Shown here piece by piece: positions 1-6,215 of a stretch of DNA of 7,747 bases; position 1 is the stretch's first letter, and the number at the start of each line of letters is the position of its first letter. The position numbers and the translations under genes are program-made. Below the pieces are notes generated by a model. The model had not been told where the DNA came from, did not search any database, and saw only the letters and a program-made list of their open reading frames with translations. Source of the stretch: Flavisolibacter sp. Its GTDB lineage: Bacteria; Bacteroidota; Bacteroidia; Chitinophagales; Chitinophagaceae. The stretch spans positions 1-7,747 of the forward strand of contig JAICTW010000101.1 of assembly GCA_025936195.1 (NCBI GenBank). The letters are read 5' to 3'.

Positions 1-11
1 ATTTTCTAAAT

Positions 12-49
12 AATAAAAAGAGACTGTTGCAAAACAGTCTCTTTTTATT
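12..49. terminator. Bidirectional rho-independent terminator
   Basis: A perfect 17-bp inverted repeat (12-28 with 33-49) closes a GCAA loop at 29-32, which fits the stable GNRA tetraloop class. The core arms are AAAAAGAGACTGTT and AACAGTCTCTTTTT. Because the outer stem is A-rich on one side and T-rich on the other, either strand yields a hairpin ending in a U-run. It lies 27 bp beyond the stop of the minus-strand esterase gene, so it probably ends that transcript, and it may also end a plus-strand gene entering from the left of the window. Confidence 0.88.
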
Positions 50-76
50 TGCAATAGCCTTTGATCCACTAACTAT

Positions 77-880
77 CTACTCCACCTCCCAAAACAAAAA
101 CTCCTTCATAGCTCTCCCCCATATCTGCACATCATGCCTGCCATCTTCATAATTAATGTATTTGATATCCTCCGAACTGTATCCCAATTGCTTCAATTCC
201 CTTATTAAATCCAACGTATCATCAATCGAATCAATAATACCATTGTTGTTTCTATCTGCCGTTTCATCCAATGATCCCGTGGTGAAATAAAAATGCAAGC
301 CCGGTTGATATTTTCCATTTCGGATTTGCCGGTGCATAATGCGATCCATATCATCATTATAATTGTCTTCCAAACTTTGCGTTCTCCACCACAAGGAACC
401 TGAAAAAACGCCTACAATAGAAAATACATCCGGATGATTCCATACGGTATCCAATGCGCTTAAACCACCGAGAGAAAATCCAGCAAAAGCTTTTTGTTTG
501 AATTCCTCAATGGCATATTGCTCATGAATGAACGGAAGCAATTCTTTCAAAATAAATTGCTGATATGCCTCCGCTTTCGTTCCTCTTCCTTCATAATCTA
601 AAACTTTCGCGGTGCCATATTCATTCCTTCTATCCTTATTTGCATAAATGCCTATGCATAATAAAGGATTGATCCTTTTCTCCTCAATCAATTGATTCAA
701 CATGGAAGAAAATGGCATTTCACCAAGGTCCTGTCCGTCATTGATCAAAAGCAAGGAAAGGTTTTTTGAATCAGAAATATTTTTGGGCAGATAACAGTCA
801 ACAATTACATATCTTTTTAAAAAATTCGAAGCGATCGCTTTTTGTTCCACTCTCAGGCAGGACAACTCTTCTATCAGCAT
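77..880 (-). CDS. Putative esterase, enterochelin esterase / esterase D family (alpha/beta hydrolase)
   Basis: This 267-residue protein is predicted to hydrolyse an ester bond with a serine triad; the substrate is unknown. The nucleophile elbow GFSLGG puts the catalytic serine at residue 136. The likely acid is Asp205 in TGSLDE and the likely base is His249 in EDGRHD, the normal order for the Fes/IroE/esterase D family. The segment INDGQDL near residue 47 and the EYGTAKVLDYEGRG stretch near 87-100 also fit that family. An EF-hand-like loop (residues 209-220) directly follows the acid region. No signal peptide or membrane segment is visible, so a cytoplasmic location is inferred. ATG at 880 is the only suitable ATG, since the next methionine is residue 56. 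The gene appears monocistronic: it is divergent from the ligase cluster and ends at the hairpin at 12-49. Family assignment is firm; the substrate is not. Confidence 0.88.
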   Translation of the reverse strand: MLIEELSCLRVEQKAIASNFLKRYVIVDCYLPKNISDSKNLSLLLINDGQDLGEMPFSSMLNQLIEEKRINPLLCIGIYANKDRRNEYGTAKVLDYEGRGTKAEAYQQFILKELLPFIHEQYAIEEFKQKAFAGFSLGGLSALDTVWNHPDVFSIVGVFSGSLWWRTQSLEDNYNDDMDRIMHRQIRNGKYQPGLHFYFTTGSLDETADRNNNGIIDSIDDTLDLIRELKQLGYSSEDIKYINYEDGRHDVQIWGRAMKEFLFWEVE

Positions 881-885
881 GTGGC

Positions 886-893
886 CAAAAATA
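886..893 (-). promoter_or_regulatory. Bacteroidota -7 promoter element for the esterase gene
   Basis: On the minus strand this reads TATTTTTG, an exact match to the TAnnTTTG -7 consensus of Bacteroidota. It ends only 5 bases before the esterase ATG, so the transcript would have almost no leader. I found no good TTTG-type -33 element at the usual 17-23 base spacing, so the call rests on the -7 box and its position. Confidence 0.45.
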
Positions 894-1049
894 AGTGTTT
901 GAATGGCATGATAATTTCATAACAGCAATTTCTTATTTTACGGATTGAAGTAAATTGTAGTTTGAACCTGAAAGTTTTAAGGCGAAGGTTAGTAATGAAT
1001 CGAAGAACTTCTAAATTGACTATTCGCAACAGAGCATTAAATTTCCTTT

Positions 1050-2003
1050 ATGAAAAAGATCGGCATTCTATTCGGCCAGGAAAGAAGTTTTCCCATGGCG
1101 TTTATTGAAAGAGTCAACAGCAAAGGCATTGAAAACATTTTGGCAGAACCGGTACGGATTGATAAAGCGCCACAAGGAGAAAAATCAGATTATGCAGTGA
1201 TTATTGACCGCATTTCGCAGGATGTTCCTTTTTATAGAACCTGGTTAAAGAATGCTGCACTTATGGGATCAGCCGTTATCAACAATCCTTTTTGGTGGAG
1301 TGCTGATGATAAATTTTTTAATAACTGTTTAATGACACAGATAGGAGTTCCCGTTCCAAAAACCGTGATCCTCCCCTCTTATGAATTGCCTCCAGATACA
1401 ACGGATCAATCTTTTTCTAATTTGGTGTATCCATTGGATTGGGAAGGCATTTTCAATTATGTTGGTTTTCCTGCTTACATGAAACCGTATGCCGGTGGCG
1501 GATGGAAAAGTGTTTATCGTTTGGCAAGCAAGGAAGAATTTTTTGAAAAGCACAAAGAAACCGAACGGCTGGTCATGTTGCTGCAGGAAGAAATTGTGTA
1601 TGAGGAATATTACCGCTGCTATTCCATTGGCCGCAAGCATGTACGCATTATGCCTTATGAACCACGCAATCCACATTCACAACGCTATCAGGCAGGATTT
1701 TCTCCAAGTGCAGAACGGCAAAAGCAGATGGAAGATATCGTTCTTCGTATCAATAAATATTTGGGATATGATTTCAATACCGTTGAACTGGCCGTAAAAG
1801 ATGGAGTTCCTTATGCTATTGACTTTGGTAATCCTGCTCCTGATGCTGAACGCACCAGTGTTGGCGAAGAAAACTTTGAATGGGTGGTGGAAACCGCTGC
1901 CAATTATGCCATTGAAGTAGCCATGCATCATAAAGAAGGACAAACTAATCTTTCATGGGGAGAATTTATTAAGAAAAGTGTAAACGGACAATCGTTAACT
2001 TAA
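1050..2003 (+). CDS. ATP-grasp domain ligase (RimK/GshB-like)
   Basis: A 317-residue protein with the architecture of an ATP-grasp carboxylate-amine or thiol ligase, which activates a carboxylate as acyl phosphate and joins it to an amine. A Rossmann-like pre-ATP-grasp region opens with KKIGILFGQE. INNPFWWSADDKFF (residues 77-90) and GVPVPKT (99-105) resemble the segment of RimK/GshB enzymes that leads into the ATP-binding fold. FPAYMKPYAGGGWKSV (140-155) supplies an ATP-binding lysine (Lys145) and the glycine-rich loop. DFNTVELAVKDGVPYAIDFG (241-260), followed by NPAPDAE, carries probable Mg-binding residues Glu246, Asp258 and Asn261. It is the first gene of a tight cluster: its TAA is 6 bp before the Uma2 start, and a GCS2 ligase follows. 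The substrate cannot be read from sequence. ATG at 1050 begins directly with the first beta strand. No Shine-Dalgarno sequence is seen, as is usual in this phylum. Confidence 0.85.
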   Translation: MKKIGILFGQERSFPMAFIERVNSKGIENILAEPVRIDKAPQGEKSDYAVIIDRISQDVPFYRTWLKNAALMGSAVINNPFWWSADDKFFNNCLMTQIGVPVPKTVILPSYELPPDTTDQSFSNLVYPLDWEGIFNYVGFPAYMKPYAGGGWKSVYRLASKEEFFEKHKETERLVMLLQEEIVYEEYYRCYSIGRKHVRIMPYEPRNPHSQRYQAGFSPSAERQKQMEDIVLRINKYLGYDFNTVELAVKDGVPYAIDFGNPAPDAERTSVGEENFEWVVETAANYAIEVAMHHKEGQTNLSWGEFIKKSVNGQSLT

Positions 2004-2009
2004 GCCGCA

Positions 2010-2630
2010 ATGTTTACCACTTATAACCAGGAAGAAAATAAATTTCAATTGGTGAAGGAGCCCGATCCTTCTCTCAGTTATACCTATGCCGATTACCTGA
2101 AATGGAAATTTGAAGAACAGGTGGAGCTGATAAGAGGAAAGATCTTTAAAATGAGTCCTGCACCAGCACCAAGGCATCAGGAAATTTCCGGAAAGCTGTT
2201 CTTGCGTATTGGAAACTTTCTTGAGAAAAAACACTGCAAGTTTTTTTCAGCACCTTTTGATGTACGATTGCCCGTAAAAAACAAAAGGAAAGATTCTGAA
2301 ATTGTTACAGTTGTTCTACCCGATTTATGTGTTATTTGCGATCCATCTAAAATTGATGATAGAGGTTGCCTCGGAGCACCCGATCTTGTTATTGAAGTTC
2401 TTTCACCTGGAAATACCAACAAAGAAATCAAGCTCAAATTTGAATTGTACGAAGAAGCCGGTGTGAAAGAATATTGGGTGGTGTATCCATCTGAAGAAAA
2501 CATTGCCGTTTTTGTTTTAAATGAAAACGGTAAATACGATGGTGCTAAAATTTATGCAGGAAACGATTGCATCAAAAGCATTGCTGTAAAAGGATTGACC
2601 ATTAAACTTGATGACATCTTTACAAAATAA
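2010..2630 (+). CDS. Uma2 family (DUF820) PD-(D/E)XK nuclease-fold protein
   Basis: This 206-residue protein carries the full Uma2 signature. YTYADYLKW (25-33) leads to VELIRGKIFKMSPAP (38-52), the typical N-terminal motif. VLPDLCVICD (102-111) and GAPDLVIEVLSPG (122-134) follow. The next stretch is NKEIKLKFELYEEAGVKEYW (137-156). Probable metal and catalytic residues are Asp125, Glu129 and a lysine at 141 or 143, so the nuclease core looks intact. The family is assigned a restriction-endonuclease fold, but its biological role is poorly known and many members are stand-alone genes. Here it sits between two amide-ligase genes with 6- and 5-bp gaps, which implies co-transcription. The N-terminus is a little longer than usual before the first motif (about 22 residues), but no later methionine occurs before residue 48, so ATG at 2010 is kept. 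Family call firm, function unknown. Confidence 0.9.
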   Translation: MFTTYNQEENKFQLVKEPDPSLSYTYADYLKWKFEEQVELIRGKIFKMSPAPAPRHQEISGKLFLRIGNFLEKKHCKFFSAPFDVRLPVKNKRKDSEIVTVVLPDLCVICDPSKIDDRGCLGAPDLVIEVLSPGNTNKEIKLKFELYEEAGVKEYWVVYPSEENIAVFVLNENGKYDGAKIYAGNDCIKSIAVKGLTIKLDDIFTK

Positions 2631-2635
2631 CTGCT

Positions 2636-3754
2636 ATGTCCAACATAAACTATAAATTTTTTACTCTTGGTGTAGAAGAAGAATACATGGTTACCGACCC
2701 TGTAACGAAAGAACTAAAAAGCCACGAACAAAAAATTGTTCAGGAAGGACAGAAGATCATAAAAGACAAAGTAAAGGCCGAAATGCACCAGGCCGTAGTG
2801 GAAGTGGGAACTGATATTTGCCAGAATGTGGATGAAGCCTACAAAGATGTTTCGGTTCTTCGTAAAACAATTTCAGATATTGCCAATAGCCTGGGCTTTG
2901 AAATGGGAGCTGCCGGTACACATCCTTTCAGCCACTGGCAAAGTCAGTTGATCACCGACCATGTTCGCTATAACGAAATTGTAAATGAATTGCAGGAAGC
3001 AGCAAGGAGTAATCTTATTTTCGGCTTGCATGTGCACGTAGGAATGCAATCACGTGAAATGGCCAATCACATTGCCAACTCCACACGTTATTTTTTACCA
3101 CATGTGTATGCATTAAGCACCAACTCTCCATTTTGGGAAGGCAGATATACAGGCTATAAATCTTTTCGCACGAAAGTGTTTGATAAATTTCCCCGCACCG
3201 GGATACCCGAAGTTTTTGAAAGCATCGAAGCTTACGATAATTATGTAAAGCTGCTGATGAAAACCAATTGCATTGACAATGCAAAAAAAATCTGGTGGGA
3301 CCTTCGCGTTCATCCTTTTTTTAACACCGTCGAGTTTCGCATTTGCGATGTGCCGATGACTGTGGATGAAACCATTGCCATTGCTGCATTGTTCCAGGCT
3401 ATTTGTGCAAAAATTTATAAGCTGCGTGTTCAGAATATGAACTTCATTCAATACTCACGTCACTTGATCAATGAAAATAAATGGAGAGCCAGCCGCTATG
3501 GCATTGATGGTTTTTTGATTGATTTTGGAAAAGAAGAAGAGATCAATACAAGAATTTTAATTTATGAGCTGCTGGATTTTGTGGATGATGTGGTGGATGA
3601 ATTAGGATCGAGGCACCGGATCAATTATGTGCACAAAATATTGGAGCAGGGCACAGGCGCCGACAGGCAATTGGCTGTTTACGAACAAAGGAAAGACCTG
3701 GTGGATGTGGCTTCTTACATCAATTCACAATTTTTAAACGGCGTAGCCTTGTAA
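2636..3754 (+). CDS. YbdK-type carboxylate-amine ligase (glutamate-cysteine ligase GCS2 family)
   Basis: At 372 residues this has the usual length of the YbdK branch of GCS2 enzymes. These form an amide bond from a carboxylate (classically the gamma-carboxyl of glutamate) and an amine using ATP; E. coli YbdK itself has only weak glutamate-cysteine ligase activity in vitro. Visible motifs are LGVEEEY (11-17, metal/ATP-binding acids), AEMHQAVVEVGTDIC (48-62), GTHPFSHW (94-101), GLHVHVGM (130-137), NSPFWEGRYTGYKSFR (163-178), WWDLRVHPFFNTVEFRICD (220-238) and NENKWRASRYG (279-289). All the family's conserved blocks appear intact. The start lies 5 bp after the Uma2 stop, so the gene is the last of the three-gene cluster. 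Pairing with an upstream ATP-grasp ligase suggests a two-step synthesis of a small peptide-like compound, which is inference. The physiological substrate is unknown. Confidence 0.92.
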   Translation: MSNINYKFFTLGVEEEYMVTDPVTKELKSHEQKIVQEGQKIIKDKVKAEMHQAVVEVGTDICQNVDEAYKDVSVLRKTISDIANSLGFEMGAAGTHPFSHWQSQLITDHVRYNEIVNELQEAARSNLIFGLHVHVGMQSREMANHIANSTRYFLPHVYALSTNSPFWEGRYTGYKSFRTKVFDKFPRTGIPEVFESIEAYDNYVKLLMKTNCIDNAKKIWWDLRVHPFFNTVEFRICDVPMTVDETIAIAALFQAICAKIYKLRVQNMNFIQYSRHLINENKWRASRYGIDGFLIDFGKEEEINTRILIYELLDFVDDVVDELGSRHRINYVHKILEQGTGADRQLAVYEQRKDLVDVASYINSQFLNGVAL

Positions 3755-3762
3755 ATTTCTTG

Positions 3763-3793
3763 AAAATGATTTTATCAGGTCTCATTTTTTTTG
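3763..3793 (+). terminator. Possible weak terminator after the ligase cluster
   Basis: AAAATGA (3763-3769) and TCATTTT (3782-3788) form a 7-bp inverted repeat with a 12-base loop, and the T-run continues to 3792. It starts 8 bp after the GCS2 stop codon, the right place for an end-of-operon signal. The stem is short and almost all A-T, so its strength is doubtful. Confidence 0.3.
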
Positions 3794-3878
3794 TAGCTTG
3801 AAATAAGAATGGACAAAACAGGTGTAACTTCAGGACTGCGTACACCAATATTTGCTTTTACTTACACAAACCACAACA

Positions 3879-4142
3879 ATGGCCCGCATATTCAATATCT
3901 ATTTTTTCTACGAAGGAATGATGCACAATGCCGTTGTGTCCGTACGGACAACTCCTTTCTTTACCGAATACACGCTGAACAATTTTAACGAGCAACTACA
4001 GGAACTATTGCCCGGCAATAAAATTCTTTCCCAGTCGCCCGGCCATTTTGTTTTTCCAAACGCTTCTTCACGAAATTCTGTTACGCTAATGGATGCCATC
4101 ATCAGGGCAGTATCGGAACACATGCATGCTAAGGAAGTATAG
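3879..4142 (+). CDS. Small conserved-looking protein of unknown function
   Basis: An 87-residue ORF that I cannot assign to a named family. It starts MARIFNIYFFYEG, then has VSVRTTPFFTEYTL, LLPGNKI and a C-terminal segment, SVTLMDAIIRAVSEHMHA, likely to be helical. The alternation of hydrophobic strands followed by a helix suggests a small alpha/beta cytoplasmic domain; no signal peptide, membrane span or cysteine is present. The ATG at 3879 is preferred over an in-frame TTG at 3852, because the nine extra residues (MLLLTQTTT) look like untranslated sequence. It lies 124 bp after the GCS2 gene and 154 bp before sucC on the same strand, so it may be its own unit. The sequence has the feel of a Bacteroidota-specific small hypothetical protein, but that is an impression from memory, not a search result. 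Confidence 0.65.
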   Translation: MARIFNIYFFYEGMMHNAVVSVRTTPFFTEYTLNNFNEQLQELLPGNKILSQSPGHFVFPNASSRNSVTLMDAIIRAVSEHMHAKEV

Positions 4143-4272
4143 CTCCTGAATGGATAGAGAACTTCTGGCCATTAAGAATAGCTCATCAAAAAACCTTGCA
4201 AGCAAGCAAGCCTTTTGCACCTAAACAACTACAACCAAAAACGATAAACCACCAACATTCCTTCTCCTTTCT

Positions 4273-4280
4273 TATTTTTG
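4273..4280 (+). promoter_or_regulatory. Bacteroidota -7 promoter element for sucC
   Basis: TATTTTTG is an exact TAnnTTTG match, 16 bases before the sucC ATG. Transcription would start a few bases further on and give a leader of roughly 10 bases. No clear TTTG -33 element is seen at 17-23 bases upstream. The same octamer stands before the esterase gene on the other strand. Confidence 0.55.
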
Positions 4281-4296
4281 CGGCAAATTTTACAGA

Positions 4297-5511
4297 ATGA
4301 ATTTGCACGAGTACCAGGCGAAGGAATTGCTTAAAAAATACAATGTCCCTGTTCAGGACGGAATTGCCGTAAGCACTCCTCATGATGCAGAAGAAGCATA
4401 TCGCCAGATTAAAACCACGTATGGAAGTCCGTTTGCCGTGATCAAAGCGCAGATACATGCAGGTGGCCGCGGTAAAGGAAAGATCCGTGAGAACGGCATT
4501 AATGGTGTGAAGGTGGTAAAATCATTGGATGAAGTAACCGATGTGGCTTCTAAAATTTTAGGAGGAACATTGGTAACGGTACAAACCGGCGAAGCCGGTA
4601 AAGTGGTGAATAAAATTCTGATTGCGCAGGACATGTATTATGATGGTCCCAACGAACGCAAAGAATTTTATTTATCCATTCTTTTGGACCGCTCCAAAGG
4701 AGAGAACGTAATTATGTACAGCACTGAAGGCGGAATGGACATTGAAGAAGTGGCGCATAAAACGCCGGAGAAAATTTTTAAGGAATGGGTTCATCCCGGC
4801 GGTGGATTGCAACCCTACCAGGCGAGAAAGATCGCATTCAACTTTGGATTGAAAGGAGATGCGTTTAAAAATATGGTGAAGTTCGTTACCAATTTATATA
4901 ATGCTTATCTGGGATTGGATTGCTCCATGCTTGAGATCAATCCTCTTTTTAAAGCATCCGATGATAAAATTGTAGCCGTGGATTGTAAAATGAATTTGGA
5001 TGATAATGCGCTCATGCGCCACCCGGATTTAGCAGCCATGCGTGATTTGAACGAAGAAGATCCCACCGAAGTGGAAGCAGGAAAATACAATCTGAATTTT
5101 GTAAAGTTAGATGGTAATGTGGGTTGCATGGTGAATGGCGCCGGCCTTGCTATGGCTACCATGGACATGATCAAATTAAGTGGCGGTGAGCCTGCCAACT
5201 TTTTGGACGTAGGCGGTACAGCCAATGCACAAACAGTGGAAGCCGGTTTCCGCATCATTATGAAAGATCCGAAAGTGAAGGCCATCCTCATTAATATTTT
5301 CGGTGGTATTGTTCGTTGCGACAGGGTTGCGCAGGGTGTTATTGATGCGTACAAGAACATGGGCACCATTAATATTCCCATCATTGTTCGCCTTCAGGGG
5401 ACCAATGCAGAAGAGGCAAAGAAGCTGATTGATGAAAGTGGATTGAAAGTAGAATCAGCCATTTTGCTGAGCGAGGCTGCGGAGTTGGTGAATAAGGCTT
5501 TGGCCGCGTAA
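4297..5511 (+). CDS. sucC: Succinate-CoA ligase, beta subunit
   Basis: Beta subunit of succinyl-CoA synthetase, which in the TCA cycle converts succinyl-CoA, phosphate and a nucleoside diphosphate to succinate, CoA and the triphosphate; it acts in the cytoplasm with the alpha subunit SucD. The N-terminus MNLHEYQAKELLKKY is diagnostic. The ATP-grasp domain shows AVIKAQIHAGGRGKGK (47-62), with Lys50 and the glycine loop, and EINPL (213-217) followed by AVDCKMNLDDNAL (227-239), holding the Mg-binding Asn215 and Asp229. The CoA-ligase domain shows GNVGCMVNGAGLAM (273-286), FLDVGGTA (302-309) and NIFGGIVRCD (333-342). At 404 residues it is slightly longer than E. coli SucC (388), partly through a few extra residues after the GGRGK loop. 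No sucD lies in the window; the next gene is convergent. It has its own -7 box and a probable terminator at 5537-5564. Confidence 0.97.
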   Translation: MNLHEYQAKELLKKYNVPVQDGIAVSTPHDAEEAYRQIKTTYGSPFAVIKAQIHAGGRGKGKIRENGINGVKVVKSLDEVTDVASKILGGTLVTVQTGEAGKVVNKILIAQDMYYDGPNERKEFYLSILLDRSKGENVIMYSTEGGMDIEEVAHKTPEKIFKEWVHPGGGLQPYQARKIAFNFGLKGDAFKNMVKFVTNLYNAYLGLDCSMLEINPLFKASDDKIVAVDCKMNLDDNALMRHPDLAAMRDLNEEDPTEVEAGKYNLNFVKLDGNVGCMVNGAGLAMATMDMIKLSGGEPANFLDVGGTANAQTVEAGFRIIMKDPKVKAILINIFGGIVRCDRVAQGVIDAYKNMGTINIPIIVRLQGTNAEEAKKLIDESGLKVESAILLSEAAELVNKALAA

Positions 5512-5536
5512 AAAGATTTCGACGAAATTATTTAAA

Positions 5537-5564
5537 GCTGCAGAATTTTTTCTGTGGTTTTTTT
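5537..5564 (+). terminator. Probable sucC terminator
   Basis: CAGAA (5541-5545) and TTCTG (5550-5554) pair across a TTTT loop. The stem extends downward through G-U pairs and one C-G pair to 5537/5558, and a run of seven T follows (5558-5564). It starts 26 bp after the sucC stop and lies in the 69-bp convergent gap with the dCMP deaminase gene. The several wobble pairs make it moderate rather than strong. Confidence 0.5.
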
Positions 5565-5580
5565 GTTTGACAAAATACAC

Positions 5581-6078
5581 TCACACTTCATCCTCATCAA
5601 ACGAAAGCTCAATGCTCTTTCTCTTCACTTCCACTTTGCGGTAAGAAATACCTGATGTATCGAGCATGCGTTTGCTGGCAATAGAAACATCAGTGCCGGC
5701 ATATTTATCGCTTAGGTAAATCACTTCTTTAATGCCTGCCTGGATGATGGCTTTGCTGCATTCATTGCAGGGAAACAAGGCGGTGTAGATGCGGCAGCCG
5801 CTAAGGTCCATTCCAATATTATTCAAAATGGCATTGAGCTCGGCATGGCATACATAAGGATATTTGGTTTGAAGAAAATCACCCTTCTTGTCCCACGGAA
5901 AATCTTCATCGCTGCAGCCAATGGGCAATCCGTTGTAACCCGCTCCTACAATTTTGTTTTGATTGCTTACAATGCAGGCGCCTACCTGTGTACCGGGATC
6001 CTTGCTTCGCTTTCCGCTCAGCAGCGCCACACCCATAAAATATTCATCCCAGGAAATATAATCTGTTCTTTTTGACAT
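5581..6078 (-). CDS. dCMP deaminase (deoxycytidylate deaminase family)
   Basis: A 165-residue zinc-dependent cytosolic enzyme predicted to deaminate dCMP to dUMP, the precursor used by thymidylate synthase. The zinc site is complete: HAELNAI (His78, with catalytic Glu80) and PCNECSKAII (Cys104 and Cys107). SWDEYFMGVALLSGKRSKDPGTQVG (residues 9-33) and VGAGYNGLPIGC (44-55) are the usual N-terminal and substrate-loop motifs of dCMP deaminases rather than of cytidine or tRNA adenosine deaminases. The C-terminal tail (KSIELSFDEDEV) is charged and probably flexible. ATG at 6078 fits the family start; TGA ends at 5581. The gene stands alone, convergent with sucC and divergent from the phospholipase-like gene. 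ComEB of Bacillus belongs to the same family, but no competence genes are seen here, so that name is not used. Confidence 0.94.
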   Translation of the reverse strand: MSKRTDYISWDEYFMGVALLSGKRSKDPGTQVGACIVSNQNKIVGAGYNGLPIGCSDEDFPWDKKGDFLQTKYPYVCHAELNAILNNIGMDLSGCRIYTALFPCNECSKAIIQAGIKEVIYLSDKYAGTDVSIASKRMLDTSGISYRKVEVKRKSIELSFDEDEV

Positions 6079-6179
6079 AATAAAGCGAATAGAGGTTGAA
6101 GATATTTCAATTTGTTTTTGCCAGCTAATACATCAATGGCATTTAAAGCATTAACTATAAACAATCATAATCTGCTCCA

Positions 6180-6209
6180 TTGCGCTTTCTTTTGATCTTG
6201 CTATCTTGA
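6180..6209 (+). promoter_or_regulatory. Possible degenerate promoter for the zinc hydrolase gene
   Basis: TTG at 6180-6182 and TATCTTGA at 6202-6209 are separated by 19 bases, the expected -33/-7 spacing in Bacteroidota. However, the -7 box departs from TAnnTTTG at two of its fixed positions. It would place the transcript start close to the ATG at 6216. Low confidence. Confidence 0.25.
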
Positions 6210-6215
6210 TGAAGA

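Noticed and set aside
926..957. CAATTT / AAATTG inverted repeat in the divergent spacer upstream of the ATP-grasp gene.
   Set aside because: Six A-T-rich base pairs 20 bases apart are expected by chance in such DNA; no operator can be claimed.
1012..1019. TAAATTGA as a possible -7 element for the ATP-grasp gene, and TAGCTTGA at 3794-3801 for the small gene.
   Set aside because: Both miss the fixed TTTG of the consensus and lack a -33 partner, so they are not listed as promoters.
1329..1943. Minus-strand and +1-frame open frames within the ATP-grasp gene.
   Set aside because: All overlap a well-supported coding region and encode nothing recognisable.
3809..3990. A 59-codon ORF beginning ATGGACAAAACAGG, out of frame with the small protein gene.
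   Set aside because: It overlaps the better ORF at 3879-4142, ends abruptly, and its translation past the overlap has the Cys/Arg-rich look of a shifted frame.
4195..4210. GCAA repeated three times, with a possible CTTGC/GCAAG 5-bp hairpin, between the small gene and sucC.
   Set aside because: Too short to call a repeat element, and only a TTTT follows a few bases later, so it is not a convincing terminator.
4905..5384. Open frame of 159 codons on the minus strand inside sucC.
   Set aside because: It lies wholly within a certain sucC gene, has low-complexity Ser/Pro/Met-rich translation and no recognisable motif: an antisense shadow.
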